Shown: positions 48,357 to 58,172 of the stretch, one piece after another
How positions within the stretch are numbered: the stretch's first letter is position 1
Layout of the letters: the number at the start of each line of letters is the position of its first letter
From: Marinomonas communis
GTDB taxonomy: Bacteria; Pseudomonadota; Gammaproteobacteria; Pseudomonadales; Marinomonadaceae
Direction: 5' to 3'
NCBI RefSeq assembly: GCF_004363305.1
Contig: NZ_SNZA01000004.1
Span: forward strand, 310,001-374,000
DNA length: 64,000 nucleotides
Notes under the pieces: model-generated
What the model saw: only the letters and a program-made list of their open reading frames with translations
What the model was told of the DNA's origin: nothing
Database searches by the model: none
Position numbers and translations under genes: made by a program

Positions 48357-49562
48357 CTATAGGCGTAGCGCGGTGACATCATGCCCATAAATGCTATCAA
48401 GCTTACTTTGAATAATTCCATTGGCGTATTTAGAGGCCACTCCCAGCGCTTCGAGTTTTAGACGCCCCTGCCAACCACCGTGCATATGATATAACGAGGC
48501 GTTATCTCGTGACTGCTTCTGTACAGCTGTTGCACGAGGTTTACGCAATTTCTCATACTTCATAAAAGCATATTCGTAATCATACTTTTCCAATGTACCG
48601 GATAGCACGAAGGCATCTTCAATGGCCATCGCCGCACCTTGTGCCATAAACGGCAACATGGGATGACATGCATCACCAAGCAAAACCACTCGATCATCAT
48701 GCCACGTTGGTAACACTGGTCGACCATTCAAGGCCCACAAAAACGTTGACTCACAACCATCCAAAACAGCAGTGACTTCAGGGTGCCAACCATGGAATTT
48801 ACTGCGCAAGACTTCAGTGTCGCCCTCTTCACGCCAAGATTCGTAGCGCCAGCTAGCCTGCTCTTCTACCGCAATAAAATTGACAAACTCACCGCCTCGA
48901 AGGTAGTAAGTCACCATATGCTGATGCGGCCCAGCCCACACCGTAGCATTTGGCTGAACCGATGCGCCTTTGATATTGGCAATGGGCACCGTGCCACGCC
49001 AAGCAACTTGCCCAGTAAAGATTGGCGCTTGCGCCCCCAACATTAGTTCACGAATTTGGGAATGAACGCCATCGGCCCCAATCAATAAATCGGTTCTCAG
49101 CGTTTGTTTTTCCAGCAGGACTTTGACATGGTCCTTCTCGTTTCGATAGCCCATCACTCGCTGATTGAGCTGAATATCGACCCCGTGTTGCTGGCAGGCT
49201 CGCACTAATTCTTGATGCAAGTCGGCGCGATGAATATGCCAATACTGAGCGCCGTAACGCTTCACCATCTCCCGTCCCAGTGGCATATCAAGGTAATGAC
49301 GACCACTGCGATGATCACGAATGCAGGCACGCTGAGGAGTAAAGCAATGGGGTTCAATGGCATCTGCCACACCGAATGCTTGCAGTACTTTGACGGCATT
49401 GGGGCTAAGCTGCAAACCCGCTCCCACTTCGCTCAGTTCGGGGGCTTGCTCTAACACAACCACAGTAAAGCCTTGTTTCGCCAACCCCAAAGCAGCGGTC
49501 AACCCGCCAATGCCTGCGCCGACAACAATAATGTGCTCAGCCAATTTTACCTGCTCCACCAT
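48357..49562 (-). CDS. FAD-dependent aromatic monooxygenase (salicylate-hydroxylase-like)
   Basis: A 401-residue flavoprotein monooxygenase: GAGIGG near residue 15, the DG motif (IGADGVHSQIR) near 165 and the GD motif (LLGDACHPMLPFMAQGAAMAIED) near 295. It resembles salicylate 1-hydroxylase and 3-hydroxybenzoate 6-hydroxylase, which use NAD(P)H and O2 to hydroxylate aromatic acids. No ring-cleavage or gentisate genes are beside it, so the substrate is open. A EamA transporter gene follows 34 bp downstream on the same strand and may be co-transcribed. Confidence 0.9.
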   Translation of the reverse strand: MVEQVKLAEHIIVVGAGIGGLTAALGLAKQGFTVVVLEQAPELSEVGAGLQLSPNAVKVLQAFGVADAIEPHCFTPQRACIRDHRSGRHYLDMPLGREMVKRYGAQYWHIHRADLHQELVRACQQHGVDIQLNQRVMGYRNEKDHVKVLLEKQTLRTDLLIGADGVHSQIRELMLGAQAPIFTGQVAWRGTVPIANIKGASVQPNATVWAGPHQHMVTYYLRGGEFVNFIAVEEQASWRYESWREEGDTEVLRSKFHGWHPEVTAVLDGCESTFLWALNGRPVLPTWHDDRVVLLGDACHPMLPFMAQGAAMAIEDAFVLSGTLEKYDYEYAFMKYEKLRKPRATAVQKQSRDNASLYHMHGGWQGRLKLEALGVASKYANGIIQSKLDSIYGHDVTALRL

Positions 49563-49683
49563 TTATTCCTTTGTTCATGCCCTAACCACAAAATCATAAC
49601 AAAAACCGACTATTTAAACCTGATTTAAGTTCTTCTCCATCCTAGATTCTCTTGAAAGAAGTTTCAGTAAAACGCCTCTTTTT

Positions 49684-49699
49684 TGGCTCAATAATTGCT
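49684..49699 (+). promoter_or_regulatory. Putative sigma-54 promoter of the ATP-grasp/alpha-E/transglutaminase cluster
   Basis: TGGCTCAATAATTGCT differs from the sigma-54 consensus TGGCACR-N4-TTGCW only at position 5. The invariant GG and GC are separated by the required 10 bases. Transcription would start near 49710, about 115 nt before the first gene. No clear NtrC site was seen in the short upstream interval. Confidence 0.6.
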
Positions 49700-49824
49700 C
49701 TTCATTAGTAAAAGCTAAGTTTCGCTTGCCAACAGCTCTATTTTGGTTCATCAATAACCAATACCGCGCACGAGAATGAACTGTGATAGTGCAGTCCTCA
49801 GCCGTTAAAGGGGATAATTTGAAT

Positions 49825-51279
49825 ATGGATACACTCACTAATAACTATAACGCTGGCGTTTTTTTCGATGAGTTAATTGACGCTCAAGGGAAAGCCAGAA
49901 AACCGGCAAAAGAATTGCTAGATTATCTAGAAAGCCTCCCTACTGAAGAACTTGAGAAGCGGCGCCTAACCGCCGAAGCAACGGTTCAGGAAATGGGAAT
50001 TAGCTTTACCGTTTACACTGAGGAAGGCAACATTGACCGAGCCTGGCCATTTGATATCGTTCCTCGCACCATCGACGCTAAAGACTGGAAAATCACCGCA
50101 GAAGGATTAAAGCAACGACTCACCGCCCTCAATCGCTTCATCGACGACCTCTACCACGATCAACGCTGTATCAAAGATGGCATCATCCCAGAACACATCA
50201 TCAAAGATTCAAAAAACTTCCGCCCAGAATGCGTTGGCGTCTCACCCAAGTACGGTGTTTGGGCGCATATTTGTGGCACAGATTTAGTGCGCGATGAGCA
50301 CGGAGACTTTTACGTTCTGGAGGATAATTTAAGAGTGCCATCTGGTGTCTCTTACATGCTTGAAAACCGTGCCATTACCAAACGTGTTCTACCTGAATTA
50401 TTTGAAAACGACGAAATTTTACCTGTTGGGTCGTACACCTCTGACTTGTTTGACACCCTCGCGGCTTTGTCTCCACGAGACATTGAATGTCCAGAAATCG
50501 TTGTCCTAACACCAGGGATCTACAACTCAGCGTATTTTGAACATGCGTTTCTCGCACAGCAGATGGGGGTTGAGTTACTCGAAGGTGCGGATTTATTTGT
50601 GGACGAGGACGACTGCGTTTACATGAAGACCATTTACGGTCCTGAACGCGTGGATGTGATCTATCGCCGTATTGACGACTTATTCCTTGATCCAGAAGCG
50701 TTCCACCCTGACTCCGTACTCGGTGTTCCAGGGTTAATGCGCGCTTGGAAAGCCGGCAACGTCGCTTTGGCCAATGCACCAGGTGCTGGTGTTGCAGACG
50801 ACAAGGTAGTCTACGCCTATGTACCTGACTTGATCCGTTATTACCTTGACGAAGAACCTATTCTTAAAAACGTAAAAACCTATCTTTGCGATAACGAAGA
50901 AGATCGCGAATACGTGCTAGCACATCTGGATGAGTTAGTGGTCAAGCCTGCTAATGAATCAGGCGGCTATGGCATGCTTGTTGGCCCCCATTCGACTAAG
51001 AAAGAGCAACAGATCTTTGCCGAGCTGATCAAAGAAAACCCGCGCAACTATATTGCTCAGCCAACCCTTAAGCTTTCTACGGCGCCAACCTTGATCGGTA
51101 AAGGCTCTCTGGAACCGCGTCATTTGGATTTACGTCCGTTTATTTTACAAAGCAACGAAACTTACGTGACCACAGGTGGCTTGACACGAGTAGCGATGAA
51201 AAAAGGTTCTCTCGTCGTCAATTCGTCACAAGGCGGTGGTAGTAAAGATACTTGGATTGTGGACACAAAAGGAGCTTAA
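49825..51279 (+). CDS. Circularly permuted ATP-grasp protein (COG2308-type)
   Basis: First gene of a five-gene peptide-modification-type cluster. ATP-grasp ligases join a carboxylate to an amine with ATP; in this family the strand order is circularly permuted. The 484 residues keep the motifs expected for nucleotide and metal binding: VLEDNLRVPSG (E166-D167-N168), the glycine-rich VKPANESGGYGM loop at K374, and LDLRPF near 430. It looks catalytically complete. The ATG at 49825 stands 11 bases after AAAGGGG; TTG two codons earlier is possible, and the frame remains open to 49783. It is followed two bases later by an alpha-E protein. The natural substrate is unknown. Confidence 0.92.
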   Translation: MDTLTNNYNAGVFFDELIDAQGKARKPAKELLDYLESLPTEELEKRRLTAEATVQEMGISFTVYTEEGNIDRAWPFDIVPRTIDAKDWKITAEGLKQRLTALNRFIDDLYHDQRCIKDGIIPEHIIKDSKNFRPECVGVSPKYGVWAHICGTDLVRDEHGDFYVLEDNLRVPSGVSYMLENRAITKRVLPELFENDEILPVGSYTSDLFDTLAALSPRDIECPEIVVLTPGIYNSAYFEHAFLAQQMGVELLEGADLFVDEDDCVYMKTIYGPERVDVIYRRIDDLFLDPEAFHPDSVLGVPGLMRAWKAGNVALANAPGAGVADDKVVYAYVPDLIRYYLDEEPILKNVKTYLCDNEEDREYVLAHLDELVVKPANESGGYGMLVGPHSTKKEQQIFAELIKENPRNYIAQPTLKLSTAPTLIGKGSLEPRHLDLRPFILQSNETYVTTGGLTRVAMKKGSLVVNSSQGGGSKDTWIVDTKGA

Positions 51280-51281
51280 TC

Positions 51282-52229
51282 ATGCTTTCAAGAGTTGCAG
51301 AACGCCTATACTGGAGTGCTCGCTACCTAGAGCGCGTGGAAAATACGGCTCGCCTGGTCAGTGTATACGACGATTTATTATTCGATTTACCCCACAACGT
51401 GGTACAAATTTCTTGGTACAACCTTATCGAGATCAACAGCGGCGTTGAAGCGTTTAATAACCGCTATAAAGTTCGTGATGAACGCAACGTGGTGAAGTTT
51501 CTTTTATCAGACGATGACAACCCAAGCTCCCTACTATCATCATTAAAAATGGCCCGTGAAAACATCCGTACAACTCGAGATGTCTTGCCCAATGAAATGT
51601 GGGAGTTAGTGAATGAGTTGGACTTATTTGCCAAACAAAATATTAAACAAGGCATCAACCGCTCTGCCCGCCATGCTTACCTCAATACCATTATTGAAGG
51701 TTGCCAGAAAATCATTGGCTTGTTAGCAGCAACCATGGACCGTGATGCAGGCTGGCAGTTCTTGATCTTAGGACGTTATCTAGAACGAGTTGATATGAAC
51801 ACTCGTATTATTGATGCGGCGACCTCCTTGATGAGTCAATCGCAAGCCGAGCAAGATATGGAGTTGGGCCAAGTCGTTTGGTCCAAGGTGTTAAAGTCAC
51901 AAAGTGCTTACTTAAGTTTCCGTCGCACCATGCGCAGTTCTATTCGCGGCGCCAAGGCGGTGACCTTCTTATTGAATGATAAATACTTCCCGCGCTCACA
52001 GCGATACTGCCTAGAGCAGATCAAGCTGGCAGCAGCGGAACTGCCTCGCTCTGGCCTCGTTATTCTGAGCGCAGACAAATTATTGGAAAATACCAAAGCA
52101 GTGGAGCATTCAAGCGATTTGAACAGTGAGTTCAGTGATTATTTGAACGATATTCAGCTTGATATCATTACCCTGCATCACCAGATCACGGAAAACTGGT
52201 TTAACTTCCAGAAAGGAGAAGCGGCATGA
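51282..52229 (+). CDS. Alpha-E domain protein (COG2307-type)
   Basis: A helical protein of 315 residues made of the alpha-E domain, a family known from gene clusters with permuted ATP-grasp enzymes and of unknown biochemical role. The start MLSRVAERLYWSARYLERVENTARL is typical (Arg/Glu-rich helix 1) and RYLERVDMNTRI near residue 167 is a second copy of the same motif. GGAG is nine bases before the ATG at 51282. Two bases separate it from the ATP-grasp gene and it overlaps the next gene by four bases, so the three are translationally coupled. It probably works with the ATP-grasp enzyme as a physical partner. Confidence 0.93.
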   Translation: MLSRVAERLYWSARYLERVENTARLVSVYDDLLFDLPHNVVQISWYNLIEINSGVEAFNNRYKVRDERNVVKFLLSDDDNPSSLLSSLKMARENIRTTRDVLPNEMWELVNELDLFAKQNIKQGINRSARHAYLNTIIEGCQKIIGLLAATMDRDAGWQFLILGRYLERVDMNTRIIDAATSLMSQSQAEQDMELGQVVWSKVLKSQSAYLSFRRTMRSSIRGAKAVTFLLNDKYFPRSQRYCLEQIKLAAAELPRSGLVILSADKLLENTKAVEHSSDLNSEFSDYLNDIQLDIITLHHQITENWFNFQKGEAA

Positions 52230-55200
52230 CCATCCGCGTAGCGATTCAGCATAAAACCACTTATGAGTTTGATCGCTTTATTAATGTTTCGCCGCACATT
52301 TTACGTCTGCGTCCGGCACCTCATTCACGTACCCATATTCATGGTTATTCATTAAAAGTGCTGCCAGAAGATCATTTTATCAACTGGCAACAAGACCCTT
52401 ATGGTAACTACCAAGCGCGTTTGGTATTTCCAGAGAAAATGAAAAAACTGGAATTTGCGGTCGAAGTGATCGCCGACATGACGGTCATTAATCCGTTCGA
52501 CTTCTTTATCGAAGAGTACGCGGAGCACTTTCCATTTAAATACGACAAGCAATTACTAGAAGAGCTCACGCCTTATTTACATAAGTCAGAAGACTGCCCG
52601 GAGCTGCAAGCTTGGCTAAAGACGGTTGATCTTAAGAGCACACCCATTGTCGACTTTTTGGTGAGTTTGAACACTCGCCTGTCCAATGAAATTGATTACG
52701 GCATTCGCTTAGAACCCGGTGTGCAAACCTGTGAAGAAACGCTCACACTTAAAAAAGGTTCATGCCGCGACACCTCTTGGCTGTTGGTTCAGATCCTGCG
52801 CCATTTAGGCTTAGCAGCACGTTTTGCTTCGGGTTACTTAGTACAGCTGACATCTGATATCAAAGCGTTAGACGGTCCTTCTGGACCAGAGGAAGACTTC
52901 ACCGACTTACACGCTTGGTGTGAAGTATACTTACCCGGTGCGGGCTGGGTGGGTCTTGATCCGACCAGCGGCTTGTTTGCCGGTGAAGGACATATTCCAT
53001 TGGCCTGTACCGCAGAGCCAGTCTCTGCAGCGCCAATTACTGGCTTTACGGATGAATGTGAATGCGAATTTAGCTACACCAACATCGTTACTCGTATCCA
53101 CGAAGACCCGCGCGTTACTAAGCCTTACAGTGATGACGAATGGGAGAACATCAAAGCCCTTGGTCATGCAGTGGATAAACGTCTAGAACAAGGCGATGTA
53201 CGCCTAACCATGGGCGGCGAGCCAACCTTTGTCTCCATTGATGATATGGACTCTGAACAATGGAACACTGGCGCCCTGGGGGCTGACAAGCTGCGCCTTG
53301 CGAAAGATCTCTTGTTGCGCATGAAGGCTAAGTTTGGTACCAACGGCCTACTGCATTACGGCCAAGGCAAATGGTATCCAGGCGAAGAAGTGCCACGCTG
53401 GGCGCTAGGTTGCTTCTGGCGTACTGATGGCGAAGCTCTGTGGCAGGACCCAAAATACCTTGCCCGAGTCGACAAAGACTACGGCTTTGATGAAAGTCAT
53501 GCAGGCAAATTTGGCCAAGCTCTATGTGAATACTTGGGTTTGGAGTCTCAGTATCTACAGCCTACTTACGAAGACACACTCTATTACCTATGGTTAGAGC
53601 GCTCTTTGCCTGACGATGTGAACCCACGCAAAGCATCACTCAAAGATGATTTAGAACGCCGCCGCTTGGCGAAACTGCTAAACCGTGGCCTTGAGCGCGT
53701 CAGTGGTTATGTCTTACCGATCGAGTTTAATGGTTCCCAATGGCAAAGTAGCCTCTGGCCAATGCGTTCTGATGTGATCACGCTTATCCCTGGCGATAGT
53801 CCAATGGGTTACCGTTTGCCGCTAAACTCGTTACCGGCGATCAGTGAAGAAGAGCAAACTCCTGAGCGTGATCCATTTGCACCACGTGAACCACTGCCTG
53901 TTTACAGCCAATCCGCTTCGACAGCGGGTTCTGCTCAGACACAAACCAAGCAAAAATTGACGGATACAGACGAGGCAAGCAGTACGATCCTCAAAAACGT
54001 TATTCGAACAGCACTTTGTATCGAAGCGCGCGATGGTCGATTGCATGCGTTCTTACCGCCAGTGAGCTTCCTTGAACATTATGTTGCGTTAATCAATGCC
54101 ATTGAAACTGTGGCAAAACAATTGCAAATGCCGATTGTTATCGAAGGCTATGAGCCACCAAAAGATTACCGTTTGCAAAAGTTCTTGATCACCCCGGACC
54201 CTGGCGTTATCGAGGTCAACATTCACCCAGCGAAGAATTGGAAAGAGCTTTTATACAACACAGAAACATTGTACGAGGAAGCCTATCAATCTCGTTTGGG
54301 CACAGAGAAGTTTATGCTGGATGGTCGTCATACTGGGACGGGCGGTGGTAACCACGTCACCCTTGGTGGCGTAACGCCAGCTGACAGTCCGCTGTTACGT
54401 CGCCCTGACCTACTTCGCAGTTTGGTGACGTTCTGGCAGCACCACCCAGGATTATCTTATTTATTCTCAGGCATGTTTATTGGCTCAACCAGCCAAGCGC
54501 CACGTCCAGACGAAGGCCGTGATGAAGCCTTGTACGAAATGGAAATTGCTTTCCAGAATATCCCGACGGGTTTGGTAGACGAGCCGTGGTTGGTGGATCG
54601 TCTGATGCGTAACTTACTGGTAGACATTACCGGTAATACACACCGCTCTGAATTCTGTATCGACAAACTCTATGCCGCAGGTTCAAGCAGTGGCCGCCAA
54701 GGCTTGCTTGAATTCCGTGGTTTTGAAATGCCGCCCCATGCACGTATGTCGCTCGTACAAATGCTACTGCTACGTTGTTTAGTCGCACGCTTCTGGCACG
54801 AGCCTTACCACAAACCTTTGGTTCGTTGGGGCACATCATTACACGACAAATTTATGATGCCGCACTTTGTTTGGCAGGACATCAAAGAAGTCGTGGATGA
54901 TCTTCAAGCTCATGGTTTGCCATTTAAACTTGAATGGTTAGCACCGTTTGAAGAATTCCGCTTCCCGCATTATGGCCGTCAGCAAATTGATGATATTGAG
55001 CTTGAACTGCGTTGGGCGATTGAGCCTTGGCATGTACTCGGTGAAGAAATCACTCAATCAGGTACAGCACGCTATGTGGACTCGTCGGTGGAACGTTTGC
55101 AAGTACGTCTAAGTGGTCTAACTGAAGGACGCTATGTTCTGTCTTGTAACGGTCGTCGTGTCCCACTGCGTAGCACGGGACGTAAAGGTGAAGCGGTTGG

Positions 55201-55579
55201 TGCGGTACGCTACAAGGCGTGGGCACCACCGTCTGCATTGCACCCAACGCTGGGCACAGACACTCCGTTAGTGTTTGATTTAATCGATACATGGAACGGT
55301 GTTTCTATTGGTGGTTGTACTTATCATGTTAGCCACCCAGGTGGCCGTAACTATGACACCTTGCCGGTCAACAGCAACGAAGCCGAAGCGCGTCGCGTTA
55401 ACCGTTTCTGGGATCATGGCTTCACACAAGGTGCGTTAGTTCCACCTCCGGAATACAGTGCGCTTCGCAGCGTGACAGAGCATGACAAGGCCACTAGACC
55501 CATGTCACCGCCACAGGAAGAGATATGTCATGAATATCCGCATACGCTCGACCTAAGGAAGAGGTATACTAGGCTCTAA
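52226..55579 (+). CDS. Transglutaminase-like protein fused to DUF2126
   Basis: A 1117-residue two-part protein. The N-terminal ~280 residues are a bacterial transglutaminase-like cysteine protease fold with an intact triad: Cys180 (GSCRDTSW), His229 (DLHAWCEVYLPG) and Asp245 (GLDPTSG). The remainder, from about residue 325 (MGGEPTFVSIDDMD), is DUF2126, which is known in this fusion and looks like a carboxylate-amine-ligase-type domain by literature prediction. Residues ~545-575 are a low-complexity linker (QSASTAGSAQTQT). It overlaps alpha-E by four bases. The transglutaminase part may hydrolyse or transfer an amide of the product made by the ATP-grasp enzyme; this is inference from co-occurrence. 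Confidence 0.92.
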   Translation: MTIRVAIQHKTTYEFDRFINVSPHILRLRPAPHSRTHIHGYSLKVLPEDHFINWQQDPYGNYQARLVFPEKMKKLEFAVEVIADMTVINPFDFFIEEYAEHFPFKYDKQLLEELTPYLHKSEDCPELQAWLKTVDLKSTPIVDFLVSLNTRLSNEIDYGIRLEPGVQTCEETLTLKKGSCRDTSWLLVQILRHLGLAARFASGYLVQLTSDIKALDGPSGPEEDFTDLHAWCEVYLPGAGWVGLDPTSGLFAGEGHIPLACTAEPVSAAPITGFTDECECEFSYTNIVTRIHEDPRVTKPYSDDEWENIKALGHAVDKRLEQGDVRLTMGGEPTFVSIDDMDSEQWNTGALGADKLRLAKDLLLRMKAKFGTNGLLHYGQGKWYPGEEVPRWALGCFWRTDGEALWQDPKYLARVDKDYGFDESHAGKFGQALCEYLGLESQYLQPTYEDTLYYLWLERSLPDDVNPRKASLKDDLERRRLAKLLNRGLERVSGYVLPIEFNGSQWQSSLWPMRSDVITLIPGDSPMGYRLPLNSLPAISEEEQTPERDPFAPREPLPVYSQSASTAGSAQTQTKQKLTDTDEASSTILKNVIRTALCIEARDGRLHAFLPPVSFLEHYVALINAIETVAKQLQMPIVIEGYEPPKDYRLQKFLITPDPGVIEVNIHPAKNWKELLYNTETLYEEAYQSRLGTEKFMLDGRHTGTGGGNHVTLGGVTPADSPLLRRPDLLRSLVTFWQHHPGLSYLFSGMFIGSTSQAPRPDEGRDEALYEMEIAFQNIPTGLVDEPWLVDRLMRNLLVDITGNTHRSEFCIDKLYAAGSSSGRQGLLEFRGFEMPPHARMSLVQMLLLRCLVARFWHEPYHKPLVRWGTSLHDKFMMPHFVWQDIKEVVDDLQAHGLPFKLEWLAPFEEFRFPHYGRQQIDDIELELRWAIEPWHVLGEEITQSGTARYVDSSVERLQVRLSGLTEGRYVLSCNGRRVPLRSTGRKGEAVGAVRYKAWAPPSALHPTLGTDTPLVFDLIDTWNGVSIGGCTYHVSHPGGRNYDTLPVNSNEAEARRVNRFWDHGFTQGALVPPPEYSALRSVTEHDKATRPMSPPQEEICHEYPHTLDLRKRYTRL

Positions 55580-55601
55580 TCTTTATTAGAACGTCTTATT
55601 T

Positions 55602-58172
55602 ATGACCGAATCCACCATTGCAAAACTAGCGGCGCAGGATCAAGCGCCGCTGACTGCTCCGTATGTTGCACCGGATCGTGCTTACGATGAAGCCTTTTCT
55701 GAAACCAGACAACCACGTTTGCCTTGGCAACCTGTGATGTCGGCAGTGCATCAATTAGGAACAGAAGGGATGCAGGATAGGCACCTTCGTGCGCAACGTA
55801 TTTTGCGTGACGACGGTGCCACGTATAATTTGAAAAGTGACCCTTTATCACCGAATGTTTGGTCACTCGATATCATTCCAAACGTCATAGATAAATCAGA
55901 GTGGCTCAATCTAGAAACTGCGCTCAAACAAAGAGCTCATTTATTTGATCTGATTTATAAAGACCTTTATGGCGAGCAAAGACTGCTGAAAGAAGGTGTC
56001 TTGCCTTCTGAAATCGTTTTCTCTCATCCTGGTTTTCTTAGACAGTGCCACGGTATGCATTGGCCGAGCGAAACTGCGCTTACTTTCCACGCAGTAGATC
56101 TTGTCAGAGATCAGTCGGGACAGTTCATAGCCACAGGCGATCGAACTCAAGCCCCGAGTGGTGCAGGATACGCCCTTGAAAACCGCACGGTGGTCTCAAG
56201 AGTGCTGCCGTCTTTGTTTCGTGATAGCCAAACCATGCGCTTGGCAGGCTTTTTCCAGACTGTCCGCGAAACCCTGAGCCAGCTCGCCAGTGATCTAACC
56301 GACTCCCCTCGTATTGTTGTGCTAACCCCTGGAGCGTATAGCTCGACTTACTTCGAGCAAGCTTACTTGGCTAACCACTTAGGCTATCCACTGGTTCAAG
56401 GTGGTGATTTGACGGTACGCAATGGCAAAGTTTGGATGAAGTCATTAAACGGTTTGTCACGTGTTGATGTCATTCTGCGTCGTGTTGAAGACGCCTACTG
56501 TGATCAGGCTGAGTTGCGCTCGGACTCGACTTTAGGGGTTCCGGGGTTATTGGAAGTTGCCCGTCAAGGCAATGTGATTATTGCAAACCCTTTGGGTACA
56601 GGACTTCTTGAAACGCCAGCGCTGCTAGCTTTTCTGCCACAGATTAGCCAAACCCTACTCGACGAACCTCTGTTGCTGCCATCCGTCACCAGCTATTGGT
56701 GTGGTGAGCAAGAGCATTTGGCTTATGTGCTGAATAACCTTCACCAGTTAATCATCAAACCGGCTTTTCGAAGCATTGATAACAAGAGTATCTATTGTCA
56801 TCAGCTTGACGAGAAAGCGTTATCAGAAGTGCGCGCAAAAATCCTCGCAGATCCAGTAGCGTATGTTGCCCAAGACTATATTCCTGGTTCTGTGACACCG
56901 GTTTGGGACAATGGCGAAATGCTTGCTCGTCCTTGTATTTTACGAACCTTCAGCGTCGCTAATGAAAGCGGTTACTGTGTGATGCCAGGTGGATTGTCTC
57001 GCGTAGCAGAATCCACCGCTGAAGCCATTGTTAGTAAAAACCTGTCTGGCTCGCGAAGCAAAGACATGTGGGTACTCAGTGACACCACTGAAACCGATAT
57101 AGACGTACCACTGGACAACTTACCAATCAGCCAAGCACAAGTGGCCAACCTCCCAAGCCGAGTAATCGAAAACTTATTCTGGTTTGGTCGCTACGCAGAA
57201 CGCGCGGAAATGAGTTTGCGTTTGATGCGAACGATCTTTAAACAGCTTAACGGTATTGATCATTTCCCAATCGAAAGTCGTGAAGTTCTGCTAGGTGCCA
57301 TGTCTGAAATCAGTGGTTCACAGCCCGGCTTTATAGAGCAGCCAGAACTTTTGATGCAACCAAATGATGAGCTAGCGGCACTGGTTTCTGACGGTCAACG
57401 AGTTGGCTCAATCAAGTCTAACTTACAACTGATGCTGGCTTGTGCTGAACAAGTTAAAGAAATGCTGTCTGCGGACACTCGTATCATTTTGAATGAGCTG
57501 CGCGACCACATCCACAGTGTCGACCGTGCATACGTCAATGGCTTACCTGCTGTTCCAGAAGAATCTTTAGACGGTTTAGTCACCTCTTTATTGGCGATTT
57601 CAGGTTTGAACCATGAGAGCATGCTGCGCGGTATGGACTGGATGTTCCAAGAAATTGGACGTCGTACTGAGCGTGCGTTATTGACTGCTAATTTATTGAA
57701 AACGACCTTATCAAAACCTCTACCAAGCTTGCAGCAACAGCAAGTGCTTGAATCGGTCTTATTAAGTGTCGAAGCACTGATCTCGTTCAGACGTCGCTAC
57801 CGCACTCGGGCACGAGTGTCCTACGGTTTAGATCTATTAATGATTGACCGAAGTAACCCTCGTTCTTTGATTTATCAAGTGGATCAGCTGCGTAAATACT
57901 TAGAAGAATTGCCGCAATCTGACCAAGTATCATTGGGGCTTTCTCGAGAGAAGCGGCTCATTATTAAGTCACTAAACGATATCCAATTAGCAGACTTAGA
58001 GTCGCTTGCGCAAATCGAAGAAAGTACTCAAACCCGCGCTCAATTGACCGAATTGATGGGCCAAGTGATCGAGCAGTTAGAACAACTGACCACGATTATC
58101 AGTGATAAGTACTTTGATCATACCGCTGGGCCGCAACAGCTCATCAAAGCGAAATGGAAGAATAATGTATGA
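55602..58172 (+). CDS. Permuted ATP-grasp :: alpha-E fusion protein
   Basis: An 856-residue fusion: ATP-grasp-like part up to about residue 500, alpha-E part from about 520 (VIENLFWFGRYAERAEMSLR) to the end. It is paralogous to the products of the first two genes. In the ATP-grasp part, the position of E166-D167-N168 reads G-D-R (ATGDRTQAPSG, D180), and the glycine-rich loop after K386 is replaced by PAFRSIDNKSIYC. Other structural motifs (VLTPGAYSSTYFE, STLGVPGLLE) are kept. It may be a non-catalytic partner or use another nucleotide mode. It begins 22 bp after the DUF2126 gene and overlaps the next gene by four bases. Confidence 0.9.
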   Translation: MTESTIAKLAAQDQAPLTAPYVAPDRAYDEAFSETRQPRLPWQPVMSAVHQLGTEGMQDRHLRAQRILRDDGATYNLKSDPLSPNVWSLDIIPNVIDKSEWLNLETALKQRAHLFDLIYKDLYGEQRLLKEGVLPSEIVFSHPGFLRQCHGMHWPSETALTFHAVDLVRDQSGQFIATGDRTQAPSGAGYALENRTVVSRVLPSLFRDSQTMRLAGFFQTVRETLSQLASDLTDSPRIVVLTPGAYSSTYFEQAYLANHLGYPLVQGGDLTVRNGKVWMKSLNGLSRVDVILRRVEDAYCDQAELRSDSTLGVPGLLEVARQGNVIIANPLGTGLLETPALLAFLPQISQTLLDEPLLLPSVTSYWCGEQEHLAYVLNNLHQLIIKPAFRSIDNKSIYCHQLDEKALSEVRAKILADPVAYVAQDYIPGSVTPVWDNGEMLARPCILRTFSVANESGYCVMPGGLSRVAESTAEAIVSKNLSGSRSKDMWVLSDTTETDIDVPLDNLPISQAQVANLPSRVIENLFWFGRYAERAEMSLRLMRTIFKQLNGIDHFPIESREVLLGAMSEISGSQPGFIEQPELLMQPNDELAALVSDGQRVGSIKSNLQLMLACAEQVKEMLSADTRIILNELRDHIHSVDRAYVNGLPAVPEESLDGLVTSLLAISGLNHESMLRGMDWMFQEIGRRTERALLTANLLKTTLSKPLPSLQQQQVLESVLLSVEALISFRRRYRTRARVSYGLDLLMIDRSNPRSLIYQVDQLRKYLEELPQSDQVSLGLSREKRLIIKSLNDIQLADLESLAQIEESTQTRAQLTELMGQVIEQLEQLTTIISDKYFDHTAGPQQLIKAKWKNNV

